In this document: positions 9,045-17,455 of the stretch, piece after piece
Position numbering within the stretch: the first letter of the stretch is position 1
Layout of the letters: the number at the start of each line of letters is the position of its first letter
DNA from: Pseudomonas taiwanensis
GTDB taxonomy: Bacteria > Pseudomonadota > Gammaproteobacteria > Pseudomonadales > Pseudomonadaceae
Assembly (NCBI RefSeq): GCF_013393345.1
Contig: NZ_QJRF01000043.1
Coordinates: 29,590 to 93,589, forward strand
Direction of reading: 5' to 3'
DNA: 64,000 nucleotides
Translations under genes and position numbers: made by a program
Notes under the pieces: generated by a model
The model's database searches: none
The model's input: the letters and a program-made list of their open reading frames with translations, nothing else
Told to the model about the DNA's origin: nothing

Positions 9045-10227
9045 TCGACTTGAAAGCCTCGCCGGCTGGGCACTGCTCATCGTCCTTGGGCTGAACCTGC
9101 GGCCCATCCTCGCCTCGGTCAGTCCGCTGCTGGCGGATATCCGCAGCGCCACCGGCATGGGTTTCCAGACCGCCGCGCTACTGACCACGTTGCCGGTCGT
9201 TTGCATGGGCCTGGTGGCATTACTGAGCAACCGGCTGGGTGGGCTGGGCGAGCGGCGTGGCATTGGCCTGGGGCTGGCATTGATCGCCGGTGCCTGCCTC
9301 GCGCGGCTGCTCCTCGGTCAGGCCGGGCCGCTGCTGGCAACCGCCTTGCTCGGCGGTGCCGGGGTGGCGCTGATCCAGGCCTTGCTGCCTGCGGTGATCA
9401 AGCGTCGCTTCGAAGGGCGGGTGGCGCTGGCCATGGGCGTCTATTCGGCATCGCTGATGGCCGGCGGCGGTCTGGCGGCGCTATTCAGCCCGCTGCTCGC
9501 CCACCACTTCGAGCACTGGCAAGCGGGCCTTGGCCTCTGGCTGGTACCGGCGCTGCTCGCCCTGGTGCTATGGCTGGCGCGTCCAATGCCGGGTTCCGCT
9601 CCAGCCGCCGCCGGTCGGGCCGCACGCTTTACGGGTAATCGCCGGGCCTGGCTGCTGGCGCTGTACTTTGGCCTGGTCAACTGCGGCTACATGAGCATGG
9701 TGGCCTGGCTGCCGGCCTACTATCAGCAGCTTGGCTGGAGCCCGACCCGCAGCGGTTCGCTGCTCGCCTTCATGACCATCTTCCAGGTGATCGCGGCGCT
9801 GGGCATGCCCGCCCTTGCACAACGCGGCACGGACCGCCGGCCGCTGCTCTCGGTGAGCCTGATCGCCCAGGCCGTGGGCTTCGCCGGGCTGATCTGGGCG
9901 CCGCTGGAACTGTTCGCCCTATGGATCGCCCTGATCGGCTTCGGCCTGGGTGCCTGCTTCGCCCTCAGCCTGATCCTTACCCTCGACCACCGCCGCGATC
10001 CTCGCGAGGCCGGTCAGCTGGCGGCCTTCGTGCAGGGCGTGGGCTTCCTGATCAACGCCGTGTCGCCCTGGCTCAGCGGCTTTCTGCGGGAACTCACCGG
10101 CAGCTTCGCCGCCGCCTGGCTGGTGCTGGTGGTCGGCGCAGTGCTGATGCTCGGGCTGACCCGGTTGTTCAGTCCGGCGAGCTATCGGCCCGTGGCGACC
10201 ACAGCGCCGGTACCCGGCACTTTGTAG
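9031..10227 (+). CDS. MFS transporter, CynX/NimT family
   Basis: Integral membrane transporter of 398 residues with about 12 hydrophobic helices. The start chosen is the ATG at 9031 (MRRADRLESLAGWALLIVLG), giving the family's typical N-terminus GLNLRPILASVSPLL; the open frame extends upstream only as an antisense-free overlap with the deaminase gene. The LNLRP motif in TM1 is characteristic of CynX-like permeases, which move cyanate, 2-nitroimidazole or other small molecules. The 14-bp overlap with the deaminase gene suggests translational coupling. A REP element follows the stop immediately. Confidence 0.85.
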   Translation: MRRADRLESLAGWALLIVLGLNLRPILASVSPLLADIRSATGMGFQTAALLTTLPVVCMGLVALLSNRLGGLGERRGIGLGLALIAGACLARLLLGQAGPLLATALLGGAGVALIQALLPAVIKRRFEGRVALAMGVYSASLMAGGGLAALFSPLLAHHFEHWQAGLGLWLVPALLALVLWLARPMPGSAPAAAGRAARFTGNRRAWLLALYFGLVNCGYMSMVAWLPAYYQQLGWSPTRSGSLLAFMTIFQVIAALGMPALAQRGTDRRPLLSVSLIAQAVGFAGLIWAPLELFALWIALIGFGLGACFALSLILTLDHRRDPREAGQLAAFVQGVGFLINAVSPWLSGFLRELTGSFAAAWLVLVVGAVLMLGLTRLFSPASYRPVATTAPVPGTL

Positions 10228-10300
10228 GAGCGAGCTTGCTCGCGAACAGTCCGCGCACGATCTTTCGCGAGCAAGAACTCGGCGTCCCCCTGCTCCTACA
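10223..10300. repeat. REPIN, GTAGGAGCGAGCTTGCTCGC type (diverged right arm)
   Basis: TGTAGGAGCGAGCTTGCTCGCGAA at 10223 overlaps the stop of the CynX gene; the inverted partner TTCGCGAGCAAGAA...CTGCTCCTACA ends at 10300 but carries an internal change in the right arm. The remainder up to 10456 holds the promoter region of the SDR gene; nothing more is recognisable. Confidence 0.75.
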
Positions 10301-10456
10301 GAACGTTTGAACTCCTCCTGCGACTTCAACGTCCTTGCGGAAGGTACAGGCGCCGGATAACCGGTCCCGCACGGCGCGCCATCTGCGGCTATACCACTGA
10401 AAAGGCCCCACACGCGGCAGCAGCCGTGGCTTCGAGGGCCTGTCCGGGAGAGCCGC

Positions 10457-11200
10457 ATGTCAGAAACTGCCAGAACAGCCATCGTCACCGGGGCGTCCCG
10501 GGGTATCGGCGCCGCCATCGCGCGACGCCTGGCCGCCGAAGGAATCCAGGTGGTGGTCAATTACGCCTCGCGGCCGGAATCCGCCGAACGCGTGGTGGAT
10601 GAGATCAGACGGGCAGGAGGAAAGGCCTACCCCGTGCTGGCTGATGTCAGTGACCCGGTGGCGGTCGCCGTGCTGTTCGACCAGACGGAAATGGAGTACG
10701 GCGCCATCGATATCCTGGTGAACAACGCCGGCGTCATCCAGCCGGGGCTGGTCCCGTTGGCCGACACCGAAATAGCCCTCTATGACCGCCTGTTCGCCAT
10801 CAACACCCGAGGCACCTTCAACACCCTGAAGATGGCCGCCACTCGCCTGCGTAACGGCGGTCGTATCGTCAACCTGTCCAGCAGCGTGGTTGGGCTGAGC
10901 CTGCCGGGCTACGCCATCTATGCCGCTTCCAAGTCTGCCGTGGAGACCATGAGCGCGATCTTCGCCCGCGAACTGCGCGGGCGGAACATCTCGGTGAACT
11001 GCGTCGCGCCGGGCCCCACCGCAACCAACCTGTTCCTCGATGGCAAGCCCCCGGAGCTGGTGGAACGCCTGACCAAGCAGGCGCCGCTGGAGCGTCTGGG
11101 CAATCCTGAGGACATCGCCAACCTGGTGGCCTTCCTGGTCGGGCCGGAAGGTGCCTGGGTGAATGGTCAGACCCTGCGGGCCAACGGCGGCATCGTTTAA
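10457..11200 (+). CDS. Short-chain dehydrogenase/reductase (SDR)
   Basis: Classical NAD(P)-dependent SDR of 247 residues. Visible motifs: cofactor loop TGASRGIG (residues about 11-18), NNAG (about 90), the catalytic Ser in LSSSVVG and YAIYAASK (Tyr and Lys of the active site, about 154-158). The N-terminus and the VNYASRPES stretch after beta-2, with Arg following the strand, suggest NADP preference. Similar to 3-oxoacyl-ACP reductase-like and glucose dehydrogenase-like enzymes; the substrate is unknown. It stands alone between a REPIN and a small DUF190 gene. Confidence 0.88.
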   Translation: MSETARTAIVTGASRGIGAAIARRLAAEGIQVVVNYASRPESAERVVDEIRRAGGKAYPVLADVSDPVAVAVLFDQTEMEYGAIDILVNNAGVIQPGLVPLADTEIALYDRLFAINTRGTFNTLKMAATRLRNGGRIVNLSSSVVGLSLPGYAIYAASKSAVETMSAIFARELRGRNISVNCVAPGPTATNLFLDGKPPELVERLTKQAPLERLGNPEDIANLVAFLVGPEGAWVNGQTLRANGGIV

Positions 11201-11237
11201 GCACAAGCGATCGTGAGCAGGCTCTATTGGAGGTCGT

Positions 11238-11564
11238 ATGAAGGGCTACCAACTCACCCTCTACACCCAGCAGAACCGCCGCCATCAGGGCAAGATGCTG
11301 GCTGACTGGATCGTTGCCCAGGCCATGGACATGGGCCTGCGCGGTGCCACCCTGGTTTCCGGGATCGAGGGCTTCGGGCACACCCGGAATCTCCATTCCC
11401 ATCATTTCTTCGAGATGGCCGACCAACCGATGCTGATCATCCTGGCCCTCACCGAGGCTGAATGCGACGCCTTGCTGAAACGCCTGGAAGAAGAGGGCGT
11501 GAGCCTGTTCTACGTGAAGGTGCCGGCAGAGTTCGGCCTGCTGGGTGTACCGGTGGATGCCTGA
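11238..11564 (+). CDS. DUF190 family protein
   Basis: 108-residue protein that matches the DUF190 pattern: MKGYQLTLYTQQNRRHQGKM at the start, then a GLRGATLVSGIEGFG segment and a C-terminal strand. DUF190 proteins have a PII-like ferredoxin fold and often sit beside CrcB fluoride channels; no crcB is present here. The GGAGGTCGT ribosome site is strong. Function unknown. Confidence 0.8.
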   Translation: MKGYQLTLYTQQNRRHQGKMLADWIVAQAMDMGLRGATLVSGIEGFGHTRNLHSHHFFEMADQPMLIILALTEAECDALLKRLEEEGVSLFYVKVPAEFGLLGVPVDA

Positions 11565-11613
11565 GGCGCGGCTCTGCGACAATCGCCGCTCTTTCCACCT
11601 GCAAGGCCACCCG

Positions 11614-11829
11614 ATGAACCCCGAAGACCTGCTGCTCCTGGTCACTCGCGAAATGCCCTACGGCAAGTACAAGGGCCGCCTGCTCGCCGACCTGCCCGGT
11701 CATTACCTCAACTGGTTCGCCCGCGAAGGCTTTCCCAAAGGCGAGATCGGCCGGCTGCTGATGTTGATGCAGGAGATCGACCACAACGGCCTGAAACCGC
11801 TCCTCGAACCGCTGCGCAAGAAGCGCTAA
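11614..11829 (+). CDS. DUF3820 family small protein
   Basis: 71 residues (MNPEDLLLLVTREMPYGKYKG...), matching the DUF3820 family, whose signature is the MPYGKYKG...LADLPGHYLNWFAREGFP stretch. The start is the internal ATG at 11614; the frame continues upstream but the family begins here. Its stop overlaps by a few bases the 3' end of the convergent AraC gene. Related domains accompany exonucleases and nucleic-acid enzymes elsewhere; the role here is unknown. Confidence 0.75.
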   Translation: MNPEDLLLLVTREMPYGKYKGRLLADLPGHYLNWFAREGFPKGEIGRLLMLMQEIDHNGLKPLLEPLRKKR

Positions 11830-12779
11830 CTGCGGCGTCCGGTCAGGGACGGCTGTTCGCCATACAGCCGCTTGTAGAGCGAGGAGAAATGGCTGGAACT
11901 GGCAAAGCCCAGGTCCAGCGCCAGGGTGGTGATGCTCTGCTGCGGGTCCTGCTTGAGCCGGCGGCGTGCCTCGGCCAGGCGCAGGGAAAGGAAGAATTGC
12001 TGCGGCGTGGCCTGGCTGATCTGCCTGAAGCAGTACTGCAGGGTGCGGTGGCTGGTATTCAGGGCCTGGCAGAGTTCGAGCATGGACAGTGGCAGGTCGA
12101 GGTTCGCCTGCATCATCTCCACCGCCGCCAGCACCAGGCGGCGGCGTTGTTCCAGGGTGCGGGGCAGGGCGGTACCACGCTGGTTCGGACCGCGCAGCAC
12201 TTCGTCCAGTCCCTGCAGCACGCAATCGAGGCTGGACATCACGGCGCGTACCCCGTGCTCAGCGGAACGCGGGTCATATTCCGCGCGTTCGAAGGCGCCG
12301 ATCGATGTGCACAGGTCCTCGCGCAGACGCTGCGCGGCCAACGGCGAGATATCCAGCCGGCGCCGCCCGAGTGCCTGCTCCAGGCGTTCCTGCTCCTCGG
12401 CTCCGAGGATCTGCGCGAGCAGCCGGTGATCCACCGTCAAGCCGAGCATGCCGATCTCGCCGGGGGCGCAGATTTCCATTTCCTCGCCGCCTTCCAGTAC
12501 TAGCAGGGTGTCCCCGGCGAGGGTGCCGCCGTTGAACAGTGAGTCGGAGGAAACCTTCAGCGGAATGCCGAACACGACCTGGCCCTGCGGCGGCGTCATG
12601 TTCTCGTGCAGGTGCAGGTTGGAGTGCTCGTAGATCAGTGACGCCCCAGCGAGCTGGACGTGCAGCAATTCGGCATGCAGCCGGCCACGACCCAGTTGGG
12701 TGTAGTCCTGGCTCCAGCCGGCCAGCGCGCCGGCGAGCTCGTCGGAGTCGGATGCCTGGTGTCGGGCAATGCCTGTCAT
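11826..12779 (-). CDS. AraC-family regulator, EutR-like
   Basis: 317-residue transcription factor with a C-terminal AraC double helix-turn-helix (residues about 220-315; MLELCQALNTSHRTLQYCF and TTLALDLGFASSSHFSSLYKRLYG). The N-terminal half (SQDYTQLGRGRLHAELLHVQLAG, FGIPL, PGEIGMLGL) resembles the ethanolamine activator EutR rather than sugar AraC proteins. It lies downstream of, and in the same direction as, a kinase, a PLP enzyme and a permease, and probably activates them in response to an amino alcohol. The gap to the kinase gene is 123 bp. Ligand assignment is inference. Confidence 0.8.
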   Translation of the reverse strand: MTGIARHQASDSDELAGALAGWSQDYTQLGRGRLHAELLHVQLAGASLIYEHSNLHLHENMTPPQGQVVFGIPLKVSSDSLFNGGTLAGDTLLVLEGGEEMEICAPGEIGMLGLTVDHRLLAQILGAEEQERLEQALGRRRLDISPLAAQRLREDLCTSIGAFERAEYDPRSAEHGVRAVMSSLDCVLQGLDEVLRGPNQRGTALPRTLEQRRRLVLAAVEMMQANLDLPLSMLELCQALNTSHRTLQYCFRQISQATPQQFFLSLRLAEARRRLKQDPQQSITTLALDLGFASSSHFSSLYKRLYGEQPSLTGRRS

Positions 12780-12902
12780 GTCGGGTCACCTGTCGAGCGC
12801 GGTTGGCGGACGCTCGGGGCCATCATGGCTGAGCGCCGCGCAACGGGCATTTCCATGCGCGCCAGGCGCTTGTGCATCCCTGCCAGGCGCCGGCTCGGTG
12901 GA

Positions 12903-13922
12903 TCATCGCTGATCGAGATAACTCCGTGCCAGATGGCAGGCCCGCTCGATCAGCATGGGCGCCAGCTCCTCGGCGGTGCGACTTTCCCGACGGGTGTGGA
13001 TCCAGCCCAGGTAGGTCACTCCGCGTAGCGCCAGGAACAGCGGCAGGGTGGCGCGGTCGGCCGCGGTCAGCGGCTTGACCGAGTGGTAGCCACTCAGCAG
13101 TGCCGCTTCGATCTCGGTGTAGCGCGGGTCATCCAGGCAGAAGTACAGCGCCGTGGCGAGCTCGAACATATGCCACCCGAAGCCCGCGTCGTCGAAGTCG
13201 ATCAGGTGCAACCTTGCCTGATCCAGCAGCAGGTTCTCCGGCACTAGGTCGGCGTGGATCATGCCGAAGTTGTCCAGGTTGCGACCGTAGCGCCGCAAGT
13301 CCGCGCGTGCCGCCTGACGAGTGGCCTGCAGCAACTCGCGTTGTGCCGGTTCGAGCAGTTCCAGCTCCCAGTAGGGGCCCCAGAACGGGCGCTGGCCGAT
13401 CAGGCCTTCTTCATCCCAGGCATGGCGGCTGAAGGCGTTGGGTTGCTCCCAGCGTGCCGAGCTCTGGTGGATGCGTGCGGCCACGGCGCCGGTGTCGAAG
13501 AACAGGCTGGCAACGTCGCTCTGCACCGCCAGGCCATGTTCGGCCGAGCCGATGCTGGAGCCGTCCAGCCAGCCGAGCATGTCGATGTAGCGTGATTCGC
13601 CCAGCTCGTCGCTGTGCACCCGAGTCAGGTGTTCGCCGTCGCGAGTGCGGATGATCTGCGGCACATGGATGCCGTCGGCGGCCAGGGCTTCCATCCATTG
13701 CAGCTCGGAGCGCAAGGCTTCCTCTGAGTGGTAACCGTCGCGGTGGACGCGCAGGGCGCTGCGCTGCCCGTCGCTACGGGTGGCGCAGAACACGGCGTTT
13801 TCGCGGTACTTGATCAGGTCCAGGCGGACGAAGTCGCCGTCCCATTGGCCCAGGGCAGTAAGCGCCAGGCGCTTCAGGCTGGCGACCTGCTGGTCGTGGT
13901 CGAAGGTGTGGAATTGGCTCAT
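12903..13922 (-). CDS. APH-family small-molecule kinase (amino-alcohol or hydroxylysine kinase-like)
   Basis: 339-residue aminoglycoside phosphotransferase/choline kinase fold. The catalytic loop HADLVPENLLL (Asp base, Asn metal ligand, about residue 220) and the metal motif LIDFDDAGFG are intact. The nearest characterised kin by context are hydroxylysine kinase (AGPHD1) and ethanolamine kinases, which pair with PLP phospho-lyases; a gene for such an enzyme starts only 10 bp upstream in the transcript. I infer that it phosphorylates the hydroxyl of an imported amino alcohol. True aminoglycoside resistance is unlikely given the operon. Confidence 0.78.
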   Translation of the reverse strand: MSQFHTFDHDQQVASLKRLALTALGQWDGDFVRLDLIKYRENAVFCATRSDGQRSALRVHRDGYHSEEALRSELQWMEALAADGIHVPQIIRTRDGEHLTRVHSDELGESRYIDMLGWLDGSSIGSAEHGLAVQSDVASLFFDTGAVAARIHQSSARWEQPNAFSRHAWDEEGLIGQRPFWGPYWELELLEPAQRELLQATRQAARADLRRYGRNLDNFGMIHADLVPENLLLDQARLHLIDFDDAGFGWHMFELATALYFCLDDPRYTEIEAALLSGYHSVKPLTAADRATLPLFLALRGVTYLGWIHTRRESRTAEELAPMLIERACHLARSYLDQR

Positions 13923-13932
13923 GGCACGGTTC

Positions 13933-15213
13933 TCAGAGTTCGCGAAGGACGCTGTCGAGGGTGTCGATGAACAGGTCCGCGTCGGCGCGGTTGAACACCA
14001 GCGGCGGGCGGATCTTCAGCAGGTTGTCGTCGGGACCGATCTTGCTGATCAGCACACCGCGCTCGCGCATCTGGTTGACCACGCGCCGCGCCTCAGCACC
14101 CGCCGGGGTCTTCTGCTGGCGGTCGCGCACCAACTCGACGGCGAAGAACAGGCCCTTGCCGCGCACATCACCGATGATCGAATGCCGCCCTGCCAGTCCC
14201 TCAAGGCCATTGGCCAGGTGCGCGCCGACTTCGCGAGCGTTGCGCAGCAGTTGTTCGTCTTCGATCACATCGAGGACCGCGCTGCCCACGGCAGCGGCCA
14301 CCGGCGAGCCGCCGAAAGTGTTGAAGTAGAGGTTGCGCCCACCGAAGGCCTCCACCCGCTCGCGGCTGGCCACCAGCCCGGCGAGGGGGAAGCCGTTGCC
14401 CATGGGTTTGCCCAGGGTGACGATGTCCGGCACCGCGCCGTGGGCCTGGTGGCCCCACATGTGATCGCCAGTGCGACCGAAGCCGGCCTGGACTTCATCG
14501 ACGATCAACAGGCCGCCAGCTTCGTGGACCAGCGCCGCGATGCGCTCGACATACCCGGCGGGAATGCGCGGCAGGCCCTCGTTGGCGAACAGGGTGTCGA
14601 TCAGCATCGCCGCCAGTTGCACGCCCTGGGCCTTGAGCGAGGCGATGGCCTCGGCGACCTGGGCCACGTACTGGTCCGCCAGTTCTGCTGCAGTGGTGCC
14701 GGCCGGTGCCCGGTACAGGCAAGGAATCGGCACCGCACGGGCGAAGGGCGAGAACGGCTCGGAGCTGGGCAGGGCGGTGGTCACCTCAGCCAGGCTGGTG
14801 GTGTTGCCGTGGTAGTTGTAGCTGCTGACGATCACCCCCTTGCCGCCGGTGCAGAAGCGCGCCATGCGCAGGGCCAGCTCGTTGGCCTCACTGCCGGTGC
14901 AGGTGAACATCACGCAGTCCAGCGACGCATCGAAGGTGCGGGTCAGGCGTTCGGCGTAGGTGACGATCCGCTCGTTCAGGTAGCGGGTGTGAATGTTCAG
15001 GGTGGCCGCCTGGCTGGCCATGGCTTCCACCACGCGCGGGTGGCAGTGACCGACGCAGGGCACGTTGTTGTAGACATCCAGGTAGCGCTTGCCGCTCTGG
15101 TCATAGAGCCACACGCCCTGGCCCTTCACCAGGTTCAGGGGCTGGTCGTAGAACAGCGGCGACTGGTCGCCCATGGCCCGGTAGCGGCGTTGCAGGAGAT
15201 CAAGTTCAGACAT
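13933..15213 (-). CDS. Class-III PLP enzyme, phospho-lyase-like (ETNPPL/PHYKPL type)
   Basis: About 426 residues of the class-III aminotransferase family. PLP features: the Asp of LLIVDEVQAGFGRTG and the Schiff-base Lys in TLGKPMGNGFP. The N-terminus LLQRRYRAMGDQSPLFYDQPL matches ethanolamine-phosphate/phosphohydroxylysine phospho-lyases, which eliminate phosphate and ammonia instead of transaminating. The ATG at 15213 (MSELDLLQRRY) is preferred over an upstream TTG at 15246; it overlaps the permease end by 8 bp. Adjacent to a kinase and an amino-acid permease, it would convert phosphoethanolamine to acetaldehyde, or phosphohydroxylysine to aminoadipate semialdehyde. Ordinary transamination cannot be excluded. 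Confidence 0.78.
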   Translation of the reverse strand: MSELDLLQRRYRAMGDQSPLFYDQPLNLVKGQGVWLYDQSGKRYLDVYNNVPCVGHCHPRVVEAMASQAATLNIHTRYLNERIVTYAERLTRTFDASLDCVMFTCTGSEANELALRMARFCTGGKGVIVSSYNYHGNTTSLAEVTTALPSSEPFSPFARAVPIPCLYRAPAGTTAAELADQYVAQVAEAIASLKAQGVQLAAMLIDTLFANEGLPRIPAGYVERIAALVHEAGGLLIVDEVQAGFGRTGDHMWGHQAHGAVPDIVTLGKPMGNGFPLAGLVASRERVEAFGGRNLYFNTFGGSPVAAAVGSAVLDVIEDEQLLRNAREVGAHLANGLEGLAGRHSIIGDVRGKGLFFAVELVRDRQQKTPAGAEARRVVNQMRERGVLISKIGPDDNLLKIRPPLVFNRADADLFIDTLDSVLREL

Positions 15214-16528
15214 TGTCGGGATTCTCGGAGGCGAGGGGTTTGGCAACGCGCGCGACGCGCACCAGGTAGTTGATGACCAGCACGACGGCCAGCACGGCGA
15301 GGGCGCTGAGCATTTCCACTTCGAGCTGGAAGCAGGCGGCGATCACGGTCAGCGTCAGCAGCATGCCAAGGCCGGCGATCACCGGACCGCCACGGAGCCG
15401 GAACGGACGCGCCAGGTGGGCATGGGTGCGGCGCATGCGGATGTAGGCGGCGAACAGGAACAGGTGGCAGGTGCACAGCAGCAGTACCACACACAGCAGC
15501 AGTTTCTCCGGGCTGACCAGGGTCAGCGGCAGGCCGATGGCGGCCAGCACCAGGAGCGCCACATAGGGCGAACCGCGACGGTTGGTCCGTGCCAGGGCTG
15601 CCGGGAAGTATCCATCGCGGGACAGGGCGAAGAGCTGGCGGGAGGCCGAATAGACCACGGAGAAGAAGGTCGCCAGCAGGCCGCAGATGGCGCCGATGCC
15701 GACCAGTTGCGCCAGCCAGCTCGAGGCGTCGTAGCGGCCGCTGTGGGTCATCGCGGCGTACAGCGGGTCGGCGGCCGTGCCGACCACCTGAACCCCGGCG
15801 GCACCCGGTGCGCAGACCAGCACGGTGAGCGCGGTCAACAGCAGGGTGCCGACCGCTGCGGCGATGCCGCGGGACATGGCACGGCCCGGATCGGCGGCTT
15901 CTTCGGCGGCGGAACTGACCTGCTCGATGCAGATGAACATCCAGATCGCGAACGGCACGCAGGCGAAGACGCCCTGCAGGCTGAGGGACTCGGCAAAGCT
16001 TCCCGTGGTGCCAAGCAGGTTGGCGCTATCCAGCTGCGGCACCATCGCGGCGCCGAACACCAGCAGGGTCACGGCGGCGATGGCCCCGGCCAGCAGGGTG
16101 ACGCCGAGGGCTTCACCGACGCCCCGGATGTGGATGCCGATGATCAGGGCGAACAGCCCCACTTTCACCGGCCAACCGCCAAAGCCGAACACCGATTCCA
16201 TATAGGAGGCGACGAAGGTGGCCGCGGCGCCGGTGCCGATGGTGAGCGCCAGCGCGCAGGCGGAGCCCACCAGGTAGCCGACGAAGGGACCGAAGGCGCT
16301 CTGGGCGTAAGCGAACACGCCACCGGCATGGGGCATGGCGGTGGACAGCTCGCTGATGCACAGCGCCAGTCCGCAGCTCAGCGCTGCCATCAGCAGGGTG
16401 GCCAGGAGCATGTTGGACCAGCCGTTGTCGGCGAGGCCGAAGTTCCAGCCGGAGAACTGGCCGGCGACGACCAGCGATATGCCGAGCCCCGCGATCTGGG
16501 GCCACCCGAGTACAGCTTTCTTGAGCAT
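15206..16528 (-). CDS. APC-family amino acid/amine permease (ethanolamine permease-like)
   Basis: 440-residue membrane transporter with about 12 helices. The start MLKKAVLGWPQIAGLGISLVV and the FSGWNFGLADNGW segment resemble ethanolamine permease Eat and other APC carriers. It is the first gene of an apparent permease / phospho-lyase / kinase / regulator transcript running on the minus strand, with coupled or nearly coupled starts. It should import the substrate that the kinase phosphorylates. A GAAGGAAGC ribosome site precedes the start. Confidence 0.83.
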   Translation of the reverse strand: MLKKAVLGWPQIAGLGISLVVAGQFSGWNFGLADNGWSNMLLATLLMAALSCGLALCISELSTAMPHAGGVFAYAQSAFGPFVGYLVGSACALALTIGTGAAATFVASYMESVFGFGGWPVKVGLFALIIGIHIRGVGEALGVTLLAGAIAAVTLLVFGAAMVPQLDSANLLGTTGSFAESLSLQGVFACVPFAIWMFICIEQVSSAAEEAADPGRAMSRGIAAAVGTLLLTALTVLVCAPGAAGVQVVGTAADPLYAAMTHSGRYDASSWLAQLVGIGAICGLLATFFSVVYSASRQLFALSRDGYFPAALARTNRRGSPYVALLVLAAIGLPLTLVSPEKLLLCVVLLLCTCHLFLFAAYIRMRRTHAHLARPFRLRGGPVIAGLGMLLTLTVIAACFQLEVEMLSALAVLAVVLVINYLVRVARVAKPLASENPDNV

Positions 16529-16650
16529 GGCGATGCTTCCTTCTTGTTGTTGTGCCGTGAGCAGGCACGGGATGACCGTGCCTGTTGGGGCGACGTTAAG
16601 GCGAGGGAAGCGGTGGCGATATCAGGAATGCGCAAAGTGAAGCGGGGGCG

Positions 16651-16689
16651 GACCTGCGGCCCGCTTGGCGAATGAATTCGCCCCTACAG
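16651..16689. repeat. Solo REP, right-hand half of the GCGAATGAATTCGCCCC type
   Basis: GACCTGCGGCCCGCTTGGCGAATGAATTCGCCCCTACA matches the right half of the REPIN at 6767-6864 with no left partner close by. Confidence 0.7.
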
Positions 16690-16720
16690 GTGTGTGCCGG
16701 ACTCAGTCATGGCACGTACA

Positions 16721-16757
16721 GCTCCCTCTCCCTCTGGGAGAGGGTTGGGGTGAGGGA
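16721..16757. repeat. CCCTCTCCCTCTGGGAGAGGG...GGGTGAGGG palindrome
   Basis: Compact copy of the family whose degenerate member lies between muxB and muxC: CCCTCTCC pairs with the following GGGAGAGGG, then TTGGGGTGAGGG. Confidence 0.75.
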
Positions 16758-16790
16758 TGGTGGGTGTTGCAGGGCGTTCGGGATAAACCG

Positions 16791-16825
16791 TCGGCCGTCC
16801 TTCGCGAATGAATTCGCCCCCACAA
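16791..16825. repeat. Solo REP, GCGAATGAATTCGCCCCCACA
   Basis: Second right-hand REP half in this gap, TTCGCGAATGAATTCGCCCCCACAAG, ending just before the hydroxylase-like gene. Confidence 0.7.
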
Positions 16826-16839
16826 GTTCGCGGCCCACC

Positions 16840-17349
16840 TCACAACACCGCCCGTACCTCCCGCGCCGTCCCCACAAAATACTCCCGCGTGCCGAATACC
16901 CAGTCGAACCAGGGCTTGGTCACGCACCAGTTGGCCTGGGGGTTGGGACCCATGTGGTGGTCGTAGTGCCAGGGCAGGTGCTGGCGGGCCCAGTCCGGAT
17001 GGTCGTGGGCCTTCTTGTGGGTGAAGTAGTAGTTGCCGGCGCAGTACCAGAGCGTCAGGCACAGCCAGGTCGCCCAGACGATCATCGGCGTCACCAGCAG
17101 GCTGGCGACTACCAGCGCCCAGGCTTCCTTGCCCTGGGCATGCCAGCCCAGCGGGGCCCGGCGATAGCAGGGGTCGTAGAAGTCGTTCTGGCGGGCGTTG
17201 CGGTGGTGTTCGTGGAAATGGAAGCTCCAGAAGGTGCCGCGCTTGCGGCCCAGACCGTGCAGCACGACGCGGTGGAACCACCATTCGGTGAAATTGCCGA
17301 GCAGCAGGCCGGCGGGAATGCTGATCAGCGCTTCGAGGTACCAGGGCAT
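16840..17349 (-). CDS. Small fatty acid hydroxylase-superfamily membrane protein
   Basis: 169 residues from the ATG at 17349, which has a good AAGGAGAAG ribosome site. Two or three membrane segments surround histidine clusters typical of non-haem di-iron membrane oxygenases: HRVVLH (H-x4-H), HFHEHH, HKKAHDH and HYDHH. The short length, compared with about 250 for carotene or sterol hydroxylases, fits the small hydroxylase group. It probably hydroxylates a lipid in the membrane, but the substrate is unknown. Its 3' neighbour is a REP element and the upstream MFS gene is 107 bp away. Confidence 0.7.
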   Translation of the reverse strand: MPWYLEALISIPAGLLLGNFTEWWFHRVVLHGLGRKRGTFWSFHFHEHHRNARQNDFYDPCYRRAPLGWHAQGKEAWALVVASLLVTPMIVWATWLCLTLWYCAGNYYFTHKKAHDHPDWARQHLPWHYDHHMGPNPQANWCVTKPWFDWVFGTREYFVGTAREVRAVL

Positions 17350-17455
17350 TTTCTTCTCCTTGTTGTCGTCCCATGCGACCCGGAGTACGACACCCGCCCC
17401 GGGCCATCCAGCCAAGGTTGGCGCGGGCCAAGGGTGGGAGCAGCCCGACTTTCGA

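Larger units (their letters stand above)
16529..16839. other. Intergenic stretch with three repeat elements
   Basis: 311 bp between the permease start and the hydroxylase-like gene end. It holds the permease promoter region (16529-16640) and then three palindromic elements at 16651-16689, 16721-16757 and 16791-16825. No further gene or RNA is seen. Confidence 0.6.

Noticed and set aside
12903..13922. Aminoglycoside resistance phosphotransferase
   Set aside because: Same fold, but operon position between a PLP phospho-lyase-like gene and an EutR-like regulator argues for catabolism.
13780..15273. 497-codon plus-strand open frame
   Set aside because: Antisense shadow of the PLP enzyme and the kinase end; Val/Gly/Gln-rich composition of a reverse frame.
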